Part shown: positions 19,045-28,731 of the stretch, one piece after another | Numbering within the stretch: position 1 is the first letter of the stretch | Layout of the letters: the number at the start of each line of letters is the position of its first letter | Source: Conexibacter sp. SYSU D00693 | GTDB lineage: Bacteria; Actinomycetota; Thermoleophilia; Solirubrobacterales; Solirubrobacteraceae | Length of the DNA stretch: 64,000 nucleotides | Assembly (NCBI RefSeq): GCF_017084525.1 | Contig: NZ_CP070950.1 | Coordinates: 186,001 to 250,000 of the forward strand | Direction: 5' to 3' | The notes under the pieces: generated by a model | Database searches by the model: none | Told to the model about the DNA's origin: nothing | Seen by the model: only the letters and a program-made list of their open reading frames with translations | Program-made: the position numbers and the translations under genes

Positions 19045-20073
19045 GTGCCCAACGACGTCCTCACCGCGGCCATCGACGCGCTCGCCTCCGCCCAGGACCT
19101 GTCTCGGGAGCAGGCCGGCGCGGTCCTCGCCGAGGTCATGGCCGGCAACGCCTCCGAGCCGCAGATCGCCGCGTTCCTCATCGCGCTGCGCACGAAGGGG
19201 GAGACCGAGGAGGAGATCGCGGGCCTCGCCGGCACGATGCGCGCGCTCGCGACCCCGGTGCAGACCGCCCGCGGCGACCTGGTCGACACCGCCGGCACCG
19301 GCGGCGGCCGGCCGACGTTCAACGTCTCGACGACCGCCGCGATCATCGCCGCCGGCGCGGGCTGCGCCGTGGCCAAGCACGGCAACCGCTCGGCGACCGG
19401 CCTCAGCGGCTCGGCCGACGTGCTCGAGGCGCTCGGCGCCCGCATCGACCTCGGTGCCGACGCCGTCGGGCGCTGCATCGACGAGGTCGGCTTCGGCTTC
19501 ATGTTCGCCCCCGCCCACCACGCGGCGACCCGTTGGGTGGTCCCCGTGCGCAAGGAGCTCGCCGTCCGCACGATCTTCAACTTCCTCGGTCCCCTGACCA
19601 ACCCCGCCGGCGCGCGACGCCAGGTGGTGGGCGTCTCGGACCTCGGGTACGTGGACGTCCTGGCGGGTGCGCTGAGCCGCCTGGGGACCGACAGGGCGCT
19701 GGTAGTGTCGAGCGAGGATGGGCTGGACGAGATGAGCACGTCGGGCCCCACCCACGTGGTGGAGGTCGACGGCGATGGGGTGCGCCGCTACGTGGTCACC
19801 CCGCAGGACGCCGGCCTCGCACAGGTGCCCCGCGACACGGTCCGCGGCGGGACGCCGCAGGAGAACGCGGCCACGACGACCGCCATCCTGGCCGGCGTGG
19901 AGGGCCCGGAGGCCGACCTCGCGCTCCTCAACGCCGGCGCCGCGGTCTACGCGGGCGGCAAGACGGACTCGATCGCCGACGGCGTCGAGCTCGCGCGCGA
20001 GACCGTGCGGTCCGGCCGGGCCCGCGAGGCGCTCGAGGCCTACGTCCGCCTGAGCGGGGAGCTCGCGGCGTGA
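19045..20073 (+). CDS. trpD: Anthranilate phosphoribosyltransferase
   Basis: Transfers phosphoribosyl from PRPP to anthranilate, the second step of tryptophan synthesis. The product is 342 residues. The PRPP-binding region DTAGTGGGRPTFNVSTTAA is near 82-100; the family usually has GTGGD here, so this protein has Gly for Asp. KHGNRSATGLSGSADVLEALG follows near 112-132, and SSEDGLDEMS, the metal-binding acid pair, near 227-236. GTG 19045 gives the normal N-terminus. Its stop overlaps the trpC start. Confidence 0.94.
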   Translation: MPNDVLTAAIDALASAQDLSREQAGAVLAEVMAGNASEPQIAAFLIALRTKGETEEEIAGLAGTMRALATPVQTARGDLVDTAGTGGGRPTFNVSTTAAIIAAGAGCAVAKHGNRSATGLSGSADVLEALGARIDLGADAVGRCIDEVGFGFMFAPAHHAATRWVVPVRKELAVRTIFNFLGPLTNPAGARRQVVGVSDLGYVDVLAGALSRLGTDRALVVSSEDGLDEMSTSGPTHVVEVDGDGVRRYVVTPQDAGLAQVPRDTVRGGTPQENAATTTAILAGVEGPEADLALLNAGAAVYAGGKTDSIADGVELARETVRSGRAREALEAYVRLSGELAA

Positions 20074-20858
20074 GCGTCCTGGACCGCATCGTCGACGCGA
20101 CGCGCGAGGACGTGCGGCGGCGGCGCGAGCGCGTGCCGCTCGCCGACCTCGAGGCGCGGCTGCACGGCCGCCCCGACGACCGGCCGTTCTCCGAGGCGCT
20201 GCTGCGCCCCGGCGTCTCGGTCATCGCCGAGCACAAGCGCGCGAGCCCCTCGGCGGGCGAGATCCGCGCCGGCGCGACGGTCGAGGAGATCGTCACCGCC
20301 TACGAGGCCGGTGGGGCCGCGGCGCTGAGCATCCTCACCGAGGGCCCGCACTTCCGCGGCTCGCTGGACGACCTCGAGGCCGCCCGCGCCGCCAGCCGGC
20401 TGCCGATCCTGCGCAAGGACTTCACCGTCGACCCCTACCAGGTGGTCGAGTCGGCGGTGGCCGGCGCCGACGCCGTGCTGCTCATCGTCGCCGCGCTGCA
20501 CCCGGACGACCTCCAGCTCCTGCACCGCGAGGCCCGCGCACTGGACCTCGACGTCCTCGTCGAGGTCCACGACGAGGAGGAGCTCGAGTGCGCGCTCGAG
20601 ACGCTCGACGCGGACATCATCGGCATCAACAACCGCGACCTCGCCGACTTCTCGGTCGACGTCCAGCGCACCTACGAGCTGCTGGCCGACGTGCCGGCGG
20701 GCAAGACCGTCGTCTCGGAGTCGGGCATCCGCACCCGCGAGCAGCTCGAGGACCTCGAGCGCGTCGGCGTGGACGCGGTCCTCGTGGGCGAGGGGCTCAT
20801 GCGCGCGCCCGAGCCGGAGGCGGCGCTGCGCGACCTCCTGGGCCTCGGCCCGCGTTGA
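20070..20858 (+). CDS. trpC: Indole-3-glycerol-phosphate synthase
   Basis: Closes the indole ring from CdRP, the fourth step of tryptophan synthesis. The product is a single-domain protein of 262 residues with no fused TrpF. Catalytic motifs are VIAEHKRASPSAGEI (Glu and Lys, near 52-66), ILRKDFTVDPYQV (catalytic Lys), LVEVHDEEEL, IIGINNRDLADF and VVSESGIRT. The GTG start overlaps the trpD stop by four bases. htrA follows after 48 bases. Confidence 0.95.
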   Translation: MSVLDRIVDATREDVRRRRERVPLADLEARLHGRPDDRPFSEALLRPGVSVIAEHKRASPSAGEIRAGATVEEIVTAYEAGGAAALSILTEGPHFRGSLDDLEAARAASRLPILRKDFTVDPYQVVESAVAGADAVLLIVAALHPDDLQLLHREARALDLDVLVEVHDEEELECALETLDADIIGINNRDLADFSVDVQRTYELLADVPAGKTVVSESGIRTREQLEDLERVGVDAVLVGEGLMRAPEPEAALRDLLGLGPR

Positions 20859-20906
20859 GCGCAGCGCAATCCACCGCTCACACACGCTTTAGGCACCGGC
20901 GCCACG

Positions 20907-22130
20907 ATGGAGCGCGTCCCGATGCAGCAGCCTGACCAGAGCCCCACGTCGCACCGGCGCGTCCCCTCGGCGCTGCCGCTCCTCCTCTCCGCCGTCATCG
21001 GCGGCGTCGTCGCCGCCGGGGCGATCACGCTCCTGGACGACGACGGCGGTGCGACGACGCGCACCGTGGTCCAGCAGGCCCCGGTCGCCGCGTCGAACCG
21101 CGTCAACGCCGAGGACGGCCTCACCCCCTCGGACATCTACGAGCGCTACGCGCCCGGCGTGGTCTTCATCAAGGCCGAGCGCGTCGAGCAGGTCCAGAGC
21201 CCGTTCGACCTGTACCCGTCCCAGCAGCGCTCGACCTCGACCGGCACCGGCTTCGTCATCAACCGCCGCGGCGAGATCCTCACGAACGCCCACGTCGTCG
21301 AAGGCACGAAGACCGTGGCGGTCCAGTTCGCCGACAAGCACACGGTCAAGGCGAAGGTCGTCGGCCAGGACACCTCGACCGACCTCGCCCTGCTGCGCGT
21401 CGACCCCGAGGGCCTGGACCTCCGGCCGCTGCCGCTGGGCTCCTCCAGGGACGTCCAGGTCGGTGACCCGACGATCGCCATCGGCAACCCGTTCGGCCTG
21501 GACCGGACGCTCACGACGGGCGTCGTCAGCGCGCTGCAGCGCCGCATCACGGCACCTGATGGCTTCGCGATCTCCGACGTCATCCAGACCGACGCCGCGA
21601 TCAACCCGGGCAACTCCGGCGGCCCGCTCATCGACGCCGCGGGCCGCGTCATCGGCATCAACTCGCAGATCGAGACCGGTGGCGGCTCCAACGGCAACGT
21701 CGGCATCGGCTTCGCCGTCCCGATCGACACCGCCAAGCGGATCATCCCCGACCTCGAGAAGTCCGGGAAGGTCGAGCGCGGCTACCTGGGCGTGGGCGGC
21801 CTGACGATCGACGGCAGCCTCGCGGCGCTCGACCTGCCCGTGGACAGCGGCGTGCTCGTGCAGTCCGTGACGCCCGGCAGCCCGGCCGACGAGGCGGGAC
21901 TCCAGGCCGGGACGATCCAGGCGCAGCTCGACGGCGAGCAGATCGTGCTGGGCGGCGACATCGTCACGGAGGTCGACGGCAAGGCCGTCAAGCGCCAGGA
22001 GGACCTCGCGCGGGTCGTCGGCGAGAAGCGCGTGGGCCAGACCGTCAAGCTCACCGTGGTGCGTGGCGGCGACGAGCGCGAGCTCACGGTCAAGCTGGCC
22101 CAGCGGCCGGCGACGGTCCAGGGCGGCTAG
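20907..22130 (+). CDS. HtrA-type membrane serine protease
   Basis: DegP/HtrA-like protease of 407 residues, anchored by one N-terminal membrane segment ([22 protein letters not shown], about 22-43) with the protease outside. The catalytic triad is His129 (in NAHVV), Asp159 (in STDLALL) and Ser237 (in GNSGGP). A PDZ domain occupies about 295-390 ([33 protein letters not shown]). It would degrade or refold damaged envelope proteins. It sits between trpC and trpF, where it has no known role, so the position looks like a simple insertion. A weak TAGGCA hexamer (20890-20895) lies 11 bases before the ATG. An ATG 15 bases further in is the alternative start. Confidence 0.9.
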   Translation: MERVPMQQPDQSPTSHRRVPSALPLLLSAVIGGVVAAGAITLLDDDGGATTRTVVQQAPVAASNRVNAEDGLTPSDIYERYAPGVVFIKAERVEQVQSPFDLYPSQQRSTSTGTGFVINRRGEILTNAHVVEGTKTVAVQFADKHTVKAKVVGQDTSTDLALLRVDPEGLDLRPLPLGSSRDVQVGDPTIAIGNPFGLDRTLTTGVVSALQRRITAPDGFAISDVIQTDAAINPGNSGGPLIDAAGRVIGINSQIETGGGSNGNVGIGFAVPIDTAKRIIPDLEKSGKVERGYLGVGGLTIDGSLAALDLPVDSGVLVQSVTPGSPADEAGLQAGTIQAQLDGEQIVLGGDIVTEVDGKAVKRQEDLARVVGEKRVGQTVKLTVVRGGDERELTVKLAQRPATVQGG

Positions 22131-22159
22131 CCCGCGCGCGGCGCGCGCAGGCGCGGCCC

Positions 22160-22165
22160 TACGAT
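22160..22165 (+). promoter_or_regulatory. -10 hexamer TACGAT that sets the trpF start
   Basis: TACGAT covers the ATG at 22164 and lies 7 bases before the in-frame GTG at 22173. This is the same geometry as at yqeY, so the message should begin at or beside the GTG. Confidence 0.6.
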
Positions 22166-22172
22166 GGAGGGC

Positions 22173-22840
22173 GTGACGGACGACGCCCCCCGCATCAAGT
22201 TCTGCGGCCTGACCCGCCTCGACGACGCGCAGCACGCGGTCGACGCGGGGGCCTGGGCGATCGGCCTCATCTTCTGGCCGGCCTCGAAGCGCGCCGTCGC
22301 GCTGGACGAGGCCGAGCGCATCGGCCGCGCGCTGCGCCGCAAGGTCGAGCTCGTCGGCGTCTTCGTCGACCAGCCGCTCGACGAGGTGGTCGCCATCGCC
22401 GAGGCCGTGGGGCTGACGATGGTGCAGCTCCACGGCGACGAGGGCCCCCGCTACGCCGACGAGGTCGCGCGTCGCACGGGCACGAAGGTCCTCAAGGCCG
22501 CCCGCGTCCAGACCCGGGGCGACGTCGACCGGCTCGCCGCCTTCTCGGTCGCCTACCACCTGGTCGACGCGCACGACCCGGCGCTGCCGGGCGGCACGGG
22601 CCACACCTTCGACTGGTCGGTCCTGCGCGGCCGGCGCTCCGACGTCCCGCTCGTGCTCTCGGGCGGGCTGACCCCGGAGAACGTCGCCGAGGCGATCCGG
22701 GCCGTGAAGCCGTTCGCGGTCGACGTCGCCAGCGGCGTCGAGTCCGCGCCCGGCGTGAAGGACCACGCCAAGCTCGACGCCTTCGCCGCGGCGGTCCGCT
22801 CGACCGCGCCGGCGCGGCCGGCGTCGGCCGAGGTCGTGGC

Positions 22841-22844
<4 letters not shown>
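22173..22844 (+). CDS. trpF: Phosphoribosylanthranilate isomerase
   Basis: Isomerises phosphoribosylanthranilate to CdRP, the third step of tryptophan synthesis. The product is a (beta/alpha)8 barrel of 223 residues. The catalytic Cys is at position 11 in KFCGLT, and the general acid Asp lies in the segment [10 protein letters not shown] near the C-terminus. VQLHGDE and [10 protein letters not shown] are further family motifs. I start at GTG 22173 rather than ATG 22164 because the promoter hexamer covers that ATG. Its stop overlaps trpB. Confidence 0.93.
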
Positions 22845-24027
<1,183 letters not shown>

Positions 24028-24031
<4 letters not shown>

Positions 24032-24843
24032 GCGCGACGGTGGGCGCCGGCGCCCAGCGCATCGCCGACGCCTTCGCCGGCGCGGCAGGCCGCGCGGCGC
24101 TCATGCCCTACCTCATGGGCGGCTTCCCGGACCTCGCGCGCTCCAAGGCCGTGGGGGAGGCCTACGCCGACGGCGGGGCCGACCTCGTGGAGCTCGGCGT
24201 CCCGTTCTCCGACCCGCTGGCCGACGGGCCGGTCATCCACGCCGCGGGCACCGCGGCGCTCAAGGCGGGCGTGCGCACCGACGGCGTGCTCGAGCTCTGC
24301 GAGGCCCTGGCGCCGCGCGTGCCCGTGGTGCTCATGTGCTACGCCAACCTCGTGCTCGCGCGCGGGCCCGAGGCGTTCGCCAAGCGGCTGGCCGACGCGG
24401 GCGGCAGCGGCCTGATCGTCCCCGACCTCCCGGTCGAGGAGGCGCCCGCGGTGCTCGAGGCCTGCGACGCGGCGGGCCTCGCGCTCGTGCCGCTCGTGGC
24501 CCCCACGACGCCCGACGACCGCCTCGCGCTCGTCGGCTCCCGCGCGCGCGGGTTCCTCTACACCGTCTCGGTGACGGGGACGACCGGCGAGCGCAGCGGC
24601 GACCAGGACGTGGCCGCGGTCCTCGCGCGCGCGAAGGCGCACACCGACGTGCCCGTCGCGCTGGGCTTCGGCATCGGCACGCCGGCCCAGGCGCGCGCGG
24701 CCGCCGACGCCGGCGCCGACGGCGTGATCATCGGCTCGCGGCTCGTCCGCGCGGTGGCCGAGGCCGCCCCCTCCGGGGACGAGGCGAGGGCGGTCCGCGA
24801 CCTCGTCGCGGGCTTCGCGCGGGCCCTGCGCGACGAGCCCTGA
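24028..24843 (+). CDS. trpA: Tryptophan synthase alpha chain
   Basis: Cleaves indole-3-glycerol phosphate and channels indole to TrpB. The product is 271 residues. Catalytic Glu55 and Asp66 lie in [16 protein letters not shown], with the same spacing as Glu49 and Asp60 of the Salmonella enzyme. [14 protein letters not shown] is loop 6 and GFGIGTPAQ is near 212. It starts at GTG 24028, overlapping the trpB stop, and ends the trp genes. A separate promoter hexamer follows for the next small gene. Confidence 0.95.
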
Positions 24844-24872
24844 CGACGAGGCGTCTCCGGGCCGCCGGTCGC

Positions 24873-24878
24873 TAGGAT
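24873..24878 (+). promoter_or_regulatory. -10 hexamer TAGGAT for the 54-residue membrane protein
   Basis: TAGGAT lies 10 bases before ATG 24889 without a ribosome binding site, in the 45-base gap after trpA. Confidence 0.5.
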
Positions 24879-24888
24879 CCGCCTCCTC

Positions 24889-25053
24889 ATGGGCTCCGCC
24901 ATCGTCACCACGCTCGCCTTCGTCGTCTGGCTCGTCCTGTGGTCGCTGGACGTCAAGGCGCTCGACGCGTTCCTGCTGGCCGGGGCGATCATGCTCGTGG
25001 TCGTCGGCGTGCGCATGCTGGCGCGCTACATGCCGCAGAACCGCTCGGCGTAG
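24889..25053 (+). CDS. Small two-helix membrane protein (54 residues)
   Basis: A short open frame starting MGSAIVTTLAFVVWLVLW and ending MPQNRSA. Two hydrophobic stretches, VTTLAFVVWLVLWSL and LLAGAIMLVVVGVRML, are separated by a short charged turn (DVKALDAF). The C-terminal end, ARYMPQNRSA, is basic and would face the cytoplasm. Support comes from its own TAGGAT promoter hexamer, the coherent hydrophobic pattern and its place between trpA and livK. I do not recognise a family. Such two-helix proteins are common and unassigned in actinobacteria. Confidence 0.6.
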   Translation: MGSAIVTTLAFVVWLVLWSLDVKALDAFLLAGAIMLVVVGVRMLARYMPQNRSA

Positions 25054-25085
25054 CGCGCCGTCCGAGGCAGTTCGCCTCCCTAACC

Positions 25086-25110
25086 GCCTGGTCAGCATTC
25101 CTGACCAGGC
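25086..25110. promoter_or_regulatory. 10-bp perfect inverted repeat upstream of livK
   Basis: GCCTGGTCAG and CTGACCAGGC are exact complements around CATTC. It lies 21 bases upstream of the livK -35 element and 33 bases after the small membrane-protein gene. It has no T run. It could be an operator for livK control or a terminator for the short upstream message. Confidence 0.5.
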
Positions 25111-25130
25111 ACGGTCATCCAGGCTGTCCT

Positions 25131-25159
25131 TTGCGATTCGCCCACGCGATGCGTAGGAT
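25131..25159 (+). promoter_or_regulatory. livK promoter, TTGCGA-17-TAGGAT
   Basis: A -35-like TTGCGA (25131-25136) and a -10 TAGGAT (25154-25159) are 17 bases apart. Transcription from about 25166 would give a leader of about 33 bases that carries GAGGAGGGG before the TTG start. Unlike most operon promoters here it has a recognisable -35 and a normal leader. Confidence 0.6.
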
Positions 25160-25198
25160 CGCGCCCACTTCTGGAACCGATCCCTTGAGGAGGGGATT

Positions 25199-26452
25199 TT
25201 GCGCGCACGGAACGTGGCAGCCTGGGGCTGCCTCGCTGCTGCGCTCTCGTTCGGGGTCGCCGCTTGCGGCGACGATGACGAGGGCGGCTCCGCCAGCTCT
25301 GGCAGCGGAGACTCCGGCAGCACGTCGCTGACCGTCTACTCGAGCCTGCCGCTCCAGGGCGACAGCCGCCCGCAGTCGCAGTCGGTCGTCAACGGCATCA
25401 AGCTGGCGCTCGAGGAGAGCGGCGGCAAGGTCGGGAACTTCACCATCAAGTACACCTCGCTGGACGACGCGACCGCGTCCGCCGGCAAGTGGGAGGCCGG
25501 CCAGGTCTCCACCAACGCCCGCAAGGCCGCCCAGGACAAGTCGACCATCGCCTACATCGGCGAGTTCAACTCGGGCGCCTCGGCCATCTCCATCCCGGTC
25601 CTCAACCAGGCCGGCATCCTGCAGGTCTCGCCGTCGAACACCGCGGCCGGCCTGACCCGCAAGGAGGGCGCCGCCCCCGGCGAGCCCGACAAGTACTACC
25701 CCTCGGGCAAGCGCACCTTCGGGCGCGTCGTCCCGGCGGACCACATCCAGGCCGCCGCCCAGGTGACCTTCCAGAAGGACGAGGGCTGCAAGAAGACCTA
25801 CGTCTTCAACGACAAGGAGGTCTACGGCAAGGGCCTGGCCGACCAGGTCGAGCAGATCGCCGGGCAGCAGGGCCTCGAGATCGCGGCCAACGAGGGCATC
25901 GACACGAAGGCCGCGAACTTCCGCTCGCTGGCCCAGAAGGTCAAGTCCTCCGGCGCGAACTGCATGTTCTTCGGCGGCATCACCCAGAACAAGGGCGTCC
26001 AGCTGTTCAAGGACGTCCACGCCCAGAACCCGAGCGTGAAGCTCTTCGGGCCGGACGGCGTCGCTGAGTCGCCCTTCACCTCGAAGCTGGGTGCCGAGGT
26101 CGAGAAGATGACCTACATCACCAACCCGACCCTCGACCCGAAGCTCTACCCGACCACCGGGCAGGAGTTCTTCAAGGCCTACGAGGAGAAGTACGGGGCG
26201 GCTCCGGAGCCGTACGCCATCTACGGCTACGAGGCGATGAAGGTCGTCCTCCTGGCCATCGAGAAGGCGGGCGACAAGGGCAACGACAAGCAGGCCGTCA
26301 TCGACGCGTTCTTCCAGACCAAGGACCGCGACTCGGTGCTCGGCAAGTACTCGATCGACGAGAACGGCGACACCACGCTGAGCGACTACGGCGCAGACGT
26401 GGTCAAGGACGGCAAGCTCGTCTTCGACAAGGTCCTCAAGGCCCAGACCTGA
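25199..26452 (+). CDS. livK: Branched-chain amino-acid ABC transporter, substrate-binding lipoprotein
   Basis: Extracytoplasmic binding protein that captures the substrate (leucine-type amino acids or related compounds) for LivHMGF. The product is 417 residues with a lipoprotein signal: basic start RARN, hydrophobic core and the lipobox-like VAAC followed by an Asp/Ser/Gly linker. The mature part is a type I periplasmic-binding fold (YSSLPLQGDSRPQSQSVVNG, YIGEFNSGASAISIPVLNQAG, VFNDKEVYGKGLADQVEQIA, YAIYGYEAMKVVL). The start is TTG, chosen because GAGGAGGGG precedes it and it restores the signal peptide. A strong hairpin lies between it and livH and may lower expression of the downstream genes relative to this protein. 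Confidence 0.9.
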   Translation: MRARNVAAWGCLAAALSFGVAACGDDDEGGSASSGSGDSGSTSLTVYSSLPLQGDSRPQSQSVVNGIKLALEESGGKVGNFTIKYTSLDDATASAGKWEAGQVSTNARKAAQDKSTIAYIGEFNSGASAISIPVLNQAGILQVSPSNTAAGLTRKEGAAPGEPDKYYPSGKRTFGRVVPADHIQAAAQVTFQKDEGCKKTYVFNDKEVYGKGLADQVEQIAGQQGLEIAANEGIDTKAANFRSLAQKVKSSGANCMFFGGITQNKGVQLFKDVHAQNPSVKLFGPDGVAESPFTSKLGAEVEKMTYITNPTLDPKLYPTTGQEFFKAYEEKYGAAPEPYAIYGYEAMKVVLLAIEKAGDKGNDKQAVIDAFFQTKDRDSVLGKYSIDENGDTTLSDYGADVVKDGKLVFDKVLKAQT

Positions 26453-26466
26453 GACCGCTGAGCCAC

Positions 26467-26496
26467 GAGAGGGCGGGCCACACGGCCCGCCCTCTC
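26467..26496 (+). terminator. 13-bp hairpin between livK and livH
   Basis: GAGAGGGCGGGCC and GGCCCGCCCTCTC pair perfectly around ACAC. No promoter hexamer is visible between it and livH (26513), so it probably ends part of the transcripts and protects the livK message rather than closing the operon. Confidence 0.7.
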
Positions 26497-26512
26497 CGGT
26501 TCGGCACTGCAC

Positions 26513-27556
26513 ATGGAAGCTGCATCCCTGCCAGAGACCGGACCGGCGAGCAGGACGCCGGGGCGGTCCGCGGGCGACTTCGTCCTGGACAACATCCTCT
26601 GGGTGATCCTCGGCGGCGCGCTCGTCTTCTTCCTGGCCACCGACTTCACCCAGACGCTCGTCGACATCAAGACGGGCCTGTCCAACGGCACGATCTGGGC
26701 GCTCATCGCGCTCGGGTACACCCTCGTCTACGGCATCATCGAGCTGATCAACTTCGCCCACGGCGAGGTGTTCATGATCGGCTCGTTCGTCGCCGTCTCG
26801 GTCTGGCAGACGTTCGAGGTCAGCGCCGCCAGCAGCCTGCTGGTGATCGTCGGCTCGATGGCCGTCGGCCTCGGCGCCGCGATGCTCGTGAGCGGGTCGC
26901 TCAACGTGATGATCGAGCGGGTGGCCTACCGGCCGCTGCGCGGGGCGCCGAAGCTCGCGCCGCTCATCACGGCGATCGGCATGAGCTTCATCCTGCAGAA
27001 CGTCGGCCTGCTCTGGCGCGGCACGCCCGACTCGACGCCCGACCTGATCCGCTCCCAGAAGGAGGTCTTCACCCTCCTGGACGTCACGATCGTGCGCTCG
27101 GACATCTTCGCCGTCGCGGTCACGGTGCCGCTGCTGGTCGCGCTGCTGTGGTTCGTGGGCAGCACGCGCTACGGCAAGGCCATGCGCGCCACCGCGCAGG
27201 ACCCGGACGCCGCGCGGCTCATGGGCATCGACGTCGACCGGACGATCGGCCTGACCTTCCTGCTCGGCGGCCTGCTGGCCGGCGCCGCGGGGATGATCTA
27301 CGCCCTCTACAACGGCACGATCCAGTTCAACCAGGGCTTCACCGCCGGCCTCATCGCCTTCACCGCCGCCGTCATGGGCGGCATCGGCAACCTCAAGGGC
27401 GCGGTGGCGGGCGGCCTGATCATCGGGGTGATCCAGGCGCTGGGCGACACGCACGCCGGCGGCCGCTGGACGCCGGTGATCGTCTTCGGCGTCCTGATCC
27501 TCATCATGGTCTTCCGGCCTCAGGGCCTGTTCGGCGAGGAGACGCGAGAGGGATGA
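26513..27556 (+). CDS. livH: Branched-chain amino-acid ABC transporter permease LivH
   Basis: Inner-membrane permease of 347 residues with about eight or nine helices. Family motifs are LSNGTIWALIALGYTLVYGIIELINFAHGE (about 57-86), ERVAYRPLRGAPKLAPLITAIGMSFILQN and GKAMRATAQDPDAARLMGIDVDR, the EAA-like ATPase-contact loop. ALYNGTIQFNQGFTAGLIAFTAAVMGGIGNLKGA follows. The N-terminus has a polar extension of about 25 residues. It overlaps livM by four bases (ATGA). Confidence 0.92.
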   Translation: MEAASLPETGPASRTPGRSAGDFVLDNILWVILGGALVFFLATDFTQTLVDIKTGLSNGTIWALIALGYTLVYGIIELINFAHGEVFMIGSFVAVSVWQTFEVSAASSLLVIVGSMAVGLGAAMLVSGSLNVMIERVAYRPLRGAPKLAPLITAIGMSFILQNVGLLWRGTPDSTPDLIRSQKEVFTLLDVTIVRSDIFAVAVTVPLLVALLWFVGSTRYGKAMRATAQDPDAARLMGIDVDRTIGLTFLLGGLLAGAAGMIYALYNGTIQFNQGFTAGLIAFTAAVMGGIGNLKGAVAGGLIIGVIQALGDTHAGGRWTPVIVFGVLILIMVFRPQGLFGEETREG

Positions 27557-28731
27557 CCGCGGTCCTCGGCAACGTCGGGAGCACCCTGCGCACGGTCCGG
27601 TCGGCGGTGCCCGACTGGGTCTGGGCGCTGGTGTTCCTGGCCCTCGCCATCGCGTACCCCGCGATGGTCAGCTCCGACCTGCTGGACGCCAGCATCAACT
27701 CGCTGGCGTACATCATCATGGCCCTGGGCCTGAACATCGTGGTGGGCTTCGCCGGCCTGCTCGACCTCGGCTACGTGGCGTTCTTCGCCATCGGCGCCTA
27801 CGTCATGGGCTGGCTGGGCTCGCTGCACTTCGCGGAGGTCAACGGCGGCGAGGGCATCCACGTCCTCACCAACAAGGTCGCCGAGAACCTCCCGGGCATC
27901 CACCTCAACTTCGTGATCATCCTGATCGCGGCCGCGGCGTTCACCGCGCTGTGGGGTGCGCTGCTCGGTGCGCCGACGCTGCGCCTGCGCGGCGACTACC
28001 TGGCGATCGTGACGCTCGCCTTCGGCGAGATCGTCCCGCGCATCTTCGAGAACTTCGAGGGCATCTCGAACGGCCGCCAGGGCATCACCCCGGTGGACAA
28101 GATCTCGTTCCTGCCGGGCCAGACGCCGCTGGCGTACCCGCTCGAGCTCGAGCCCGTCTACTACGTCGCGCTCGTGATGGTGCTGCTGGTGCTGTTCGTC
28201 AACCGGCGGCTGCGCGACTCGCGGCTGGGCCGCGCGTGGATCGCGGTGCGCGAGGACGAGGTCGCGGCCTCGGCCATGGGCATCAACCTCGTGCGCACGA
28301 AGCTGTGGGCCTACGCCATCGGCGCGGCGCTCGGCGGCTTCTCGGGCGCGTTCCTGGCGACCTACAAGAACACGGTCAACGTCGACCAGTTCGAGTTCGG
28401 GTTCTCCGTCTTCATCCTCTGCATGGTCATCATCGGCGGGATGGGCAACATCTGGGGCGTCGTGATCGGCGCCGTCGCCCTGTCGATGGTCGACCGCTTC
28501 CTGCTCAAGGAGCTCAACGGGATCCCGGAGTCGATCGGCCTGGACTTCGACGTCACGTCGGTGAACTTCGGGATCTTCGGGTTCTTCCTGGTGATCATGA
28601 TGGTGCTGCGGCCCGAGGGCTTCCTGCCCTCCGGCAGACGAAGGCTCGAGCTGCACGAGGAGGCGGTCGCCGACGACGTGGCGTCCGCCGTGGCGGCCGA
28701 GGAGGTCATCGAGGTGCGTCCGAAGGCATGA
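27553..28731 (+). CDS. livM: Branched-chain amino-acid ABC transporter permease LivM
   Basis: Second permease subunit, 392 residues, pairing with LivH. Motifs include YIIMALGLNIVVGFAGLLDLGYVAFFAIGAY, TLRLRGDYLAIVTLAFGEI, GRAWIAVREDEVAASAMGIN (ATPase-contact loop) and GGMGNIWG. An inserted segment after the third helix (HFAEVNGGEGIHVLTNKVAENLP) is longer than in the E. coli protein. The C-terminus carries an acidic tail (EEAVADDVASAVAAEEV). Coupled by ATGA to livH before and livG after it. Confidence 0.92.
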   Translation: MTAVLGNVGSTLRTVRSAVPDWVWALVFLALAIAYPAMVSSDLLDASINSLAYIIMALGLNIVVGFAGLLDLGYVAFFAIGAYVMGWLGSLHFAEVNGGEGIHVLTNKVAENLPGIHLNFVIILIAAAAFTALWGALLGAPTLRLRGDYLAIVTLAFGEIVPRIFENFEGISNGRQGITPVDKISFLPGQTPLAYPLELEPVYYVALVMVLLVLFVNRRLRDSRLGRAWIAVREDEVAASAMGINLVRTKLWAYAIGAALGGFSGAFLATYKNTVNVDQFEFGFSVFILCMVIIGGMGNIWGVVIGAVALSMVDRFLLKELNGIPESIGLDFDVTSVNFGIFGFFLVIMMVLRPEGFLPSGRRRLELHEEAVADDVASAVAAEEVIEVRPKA

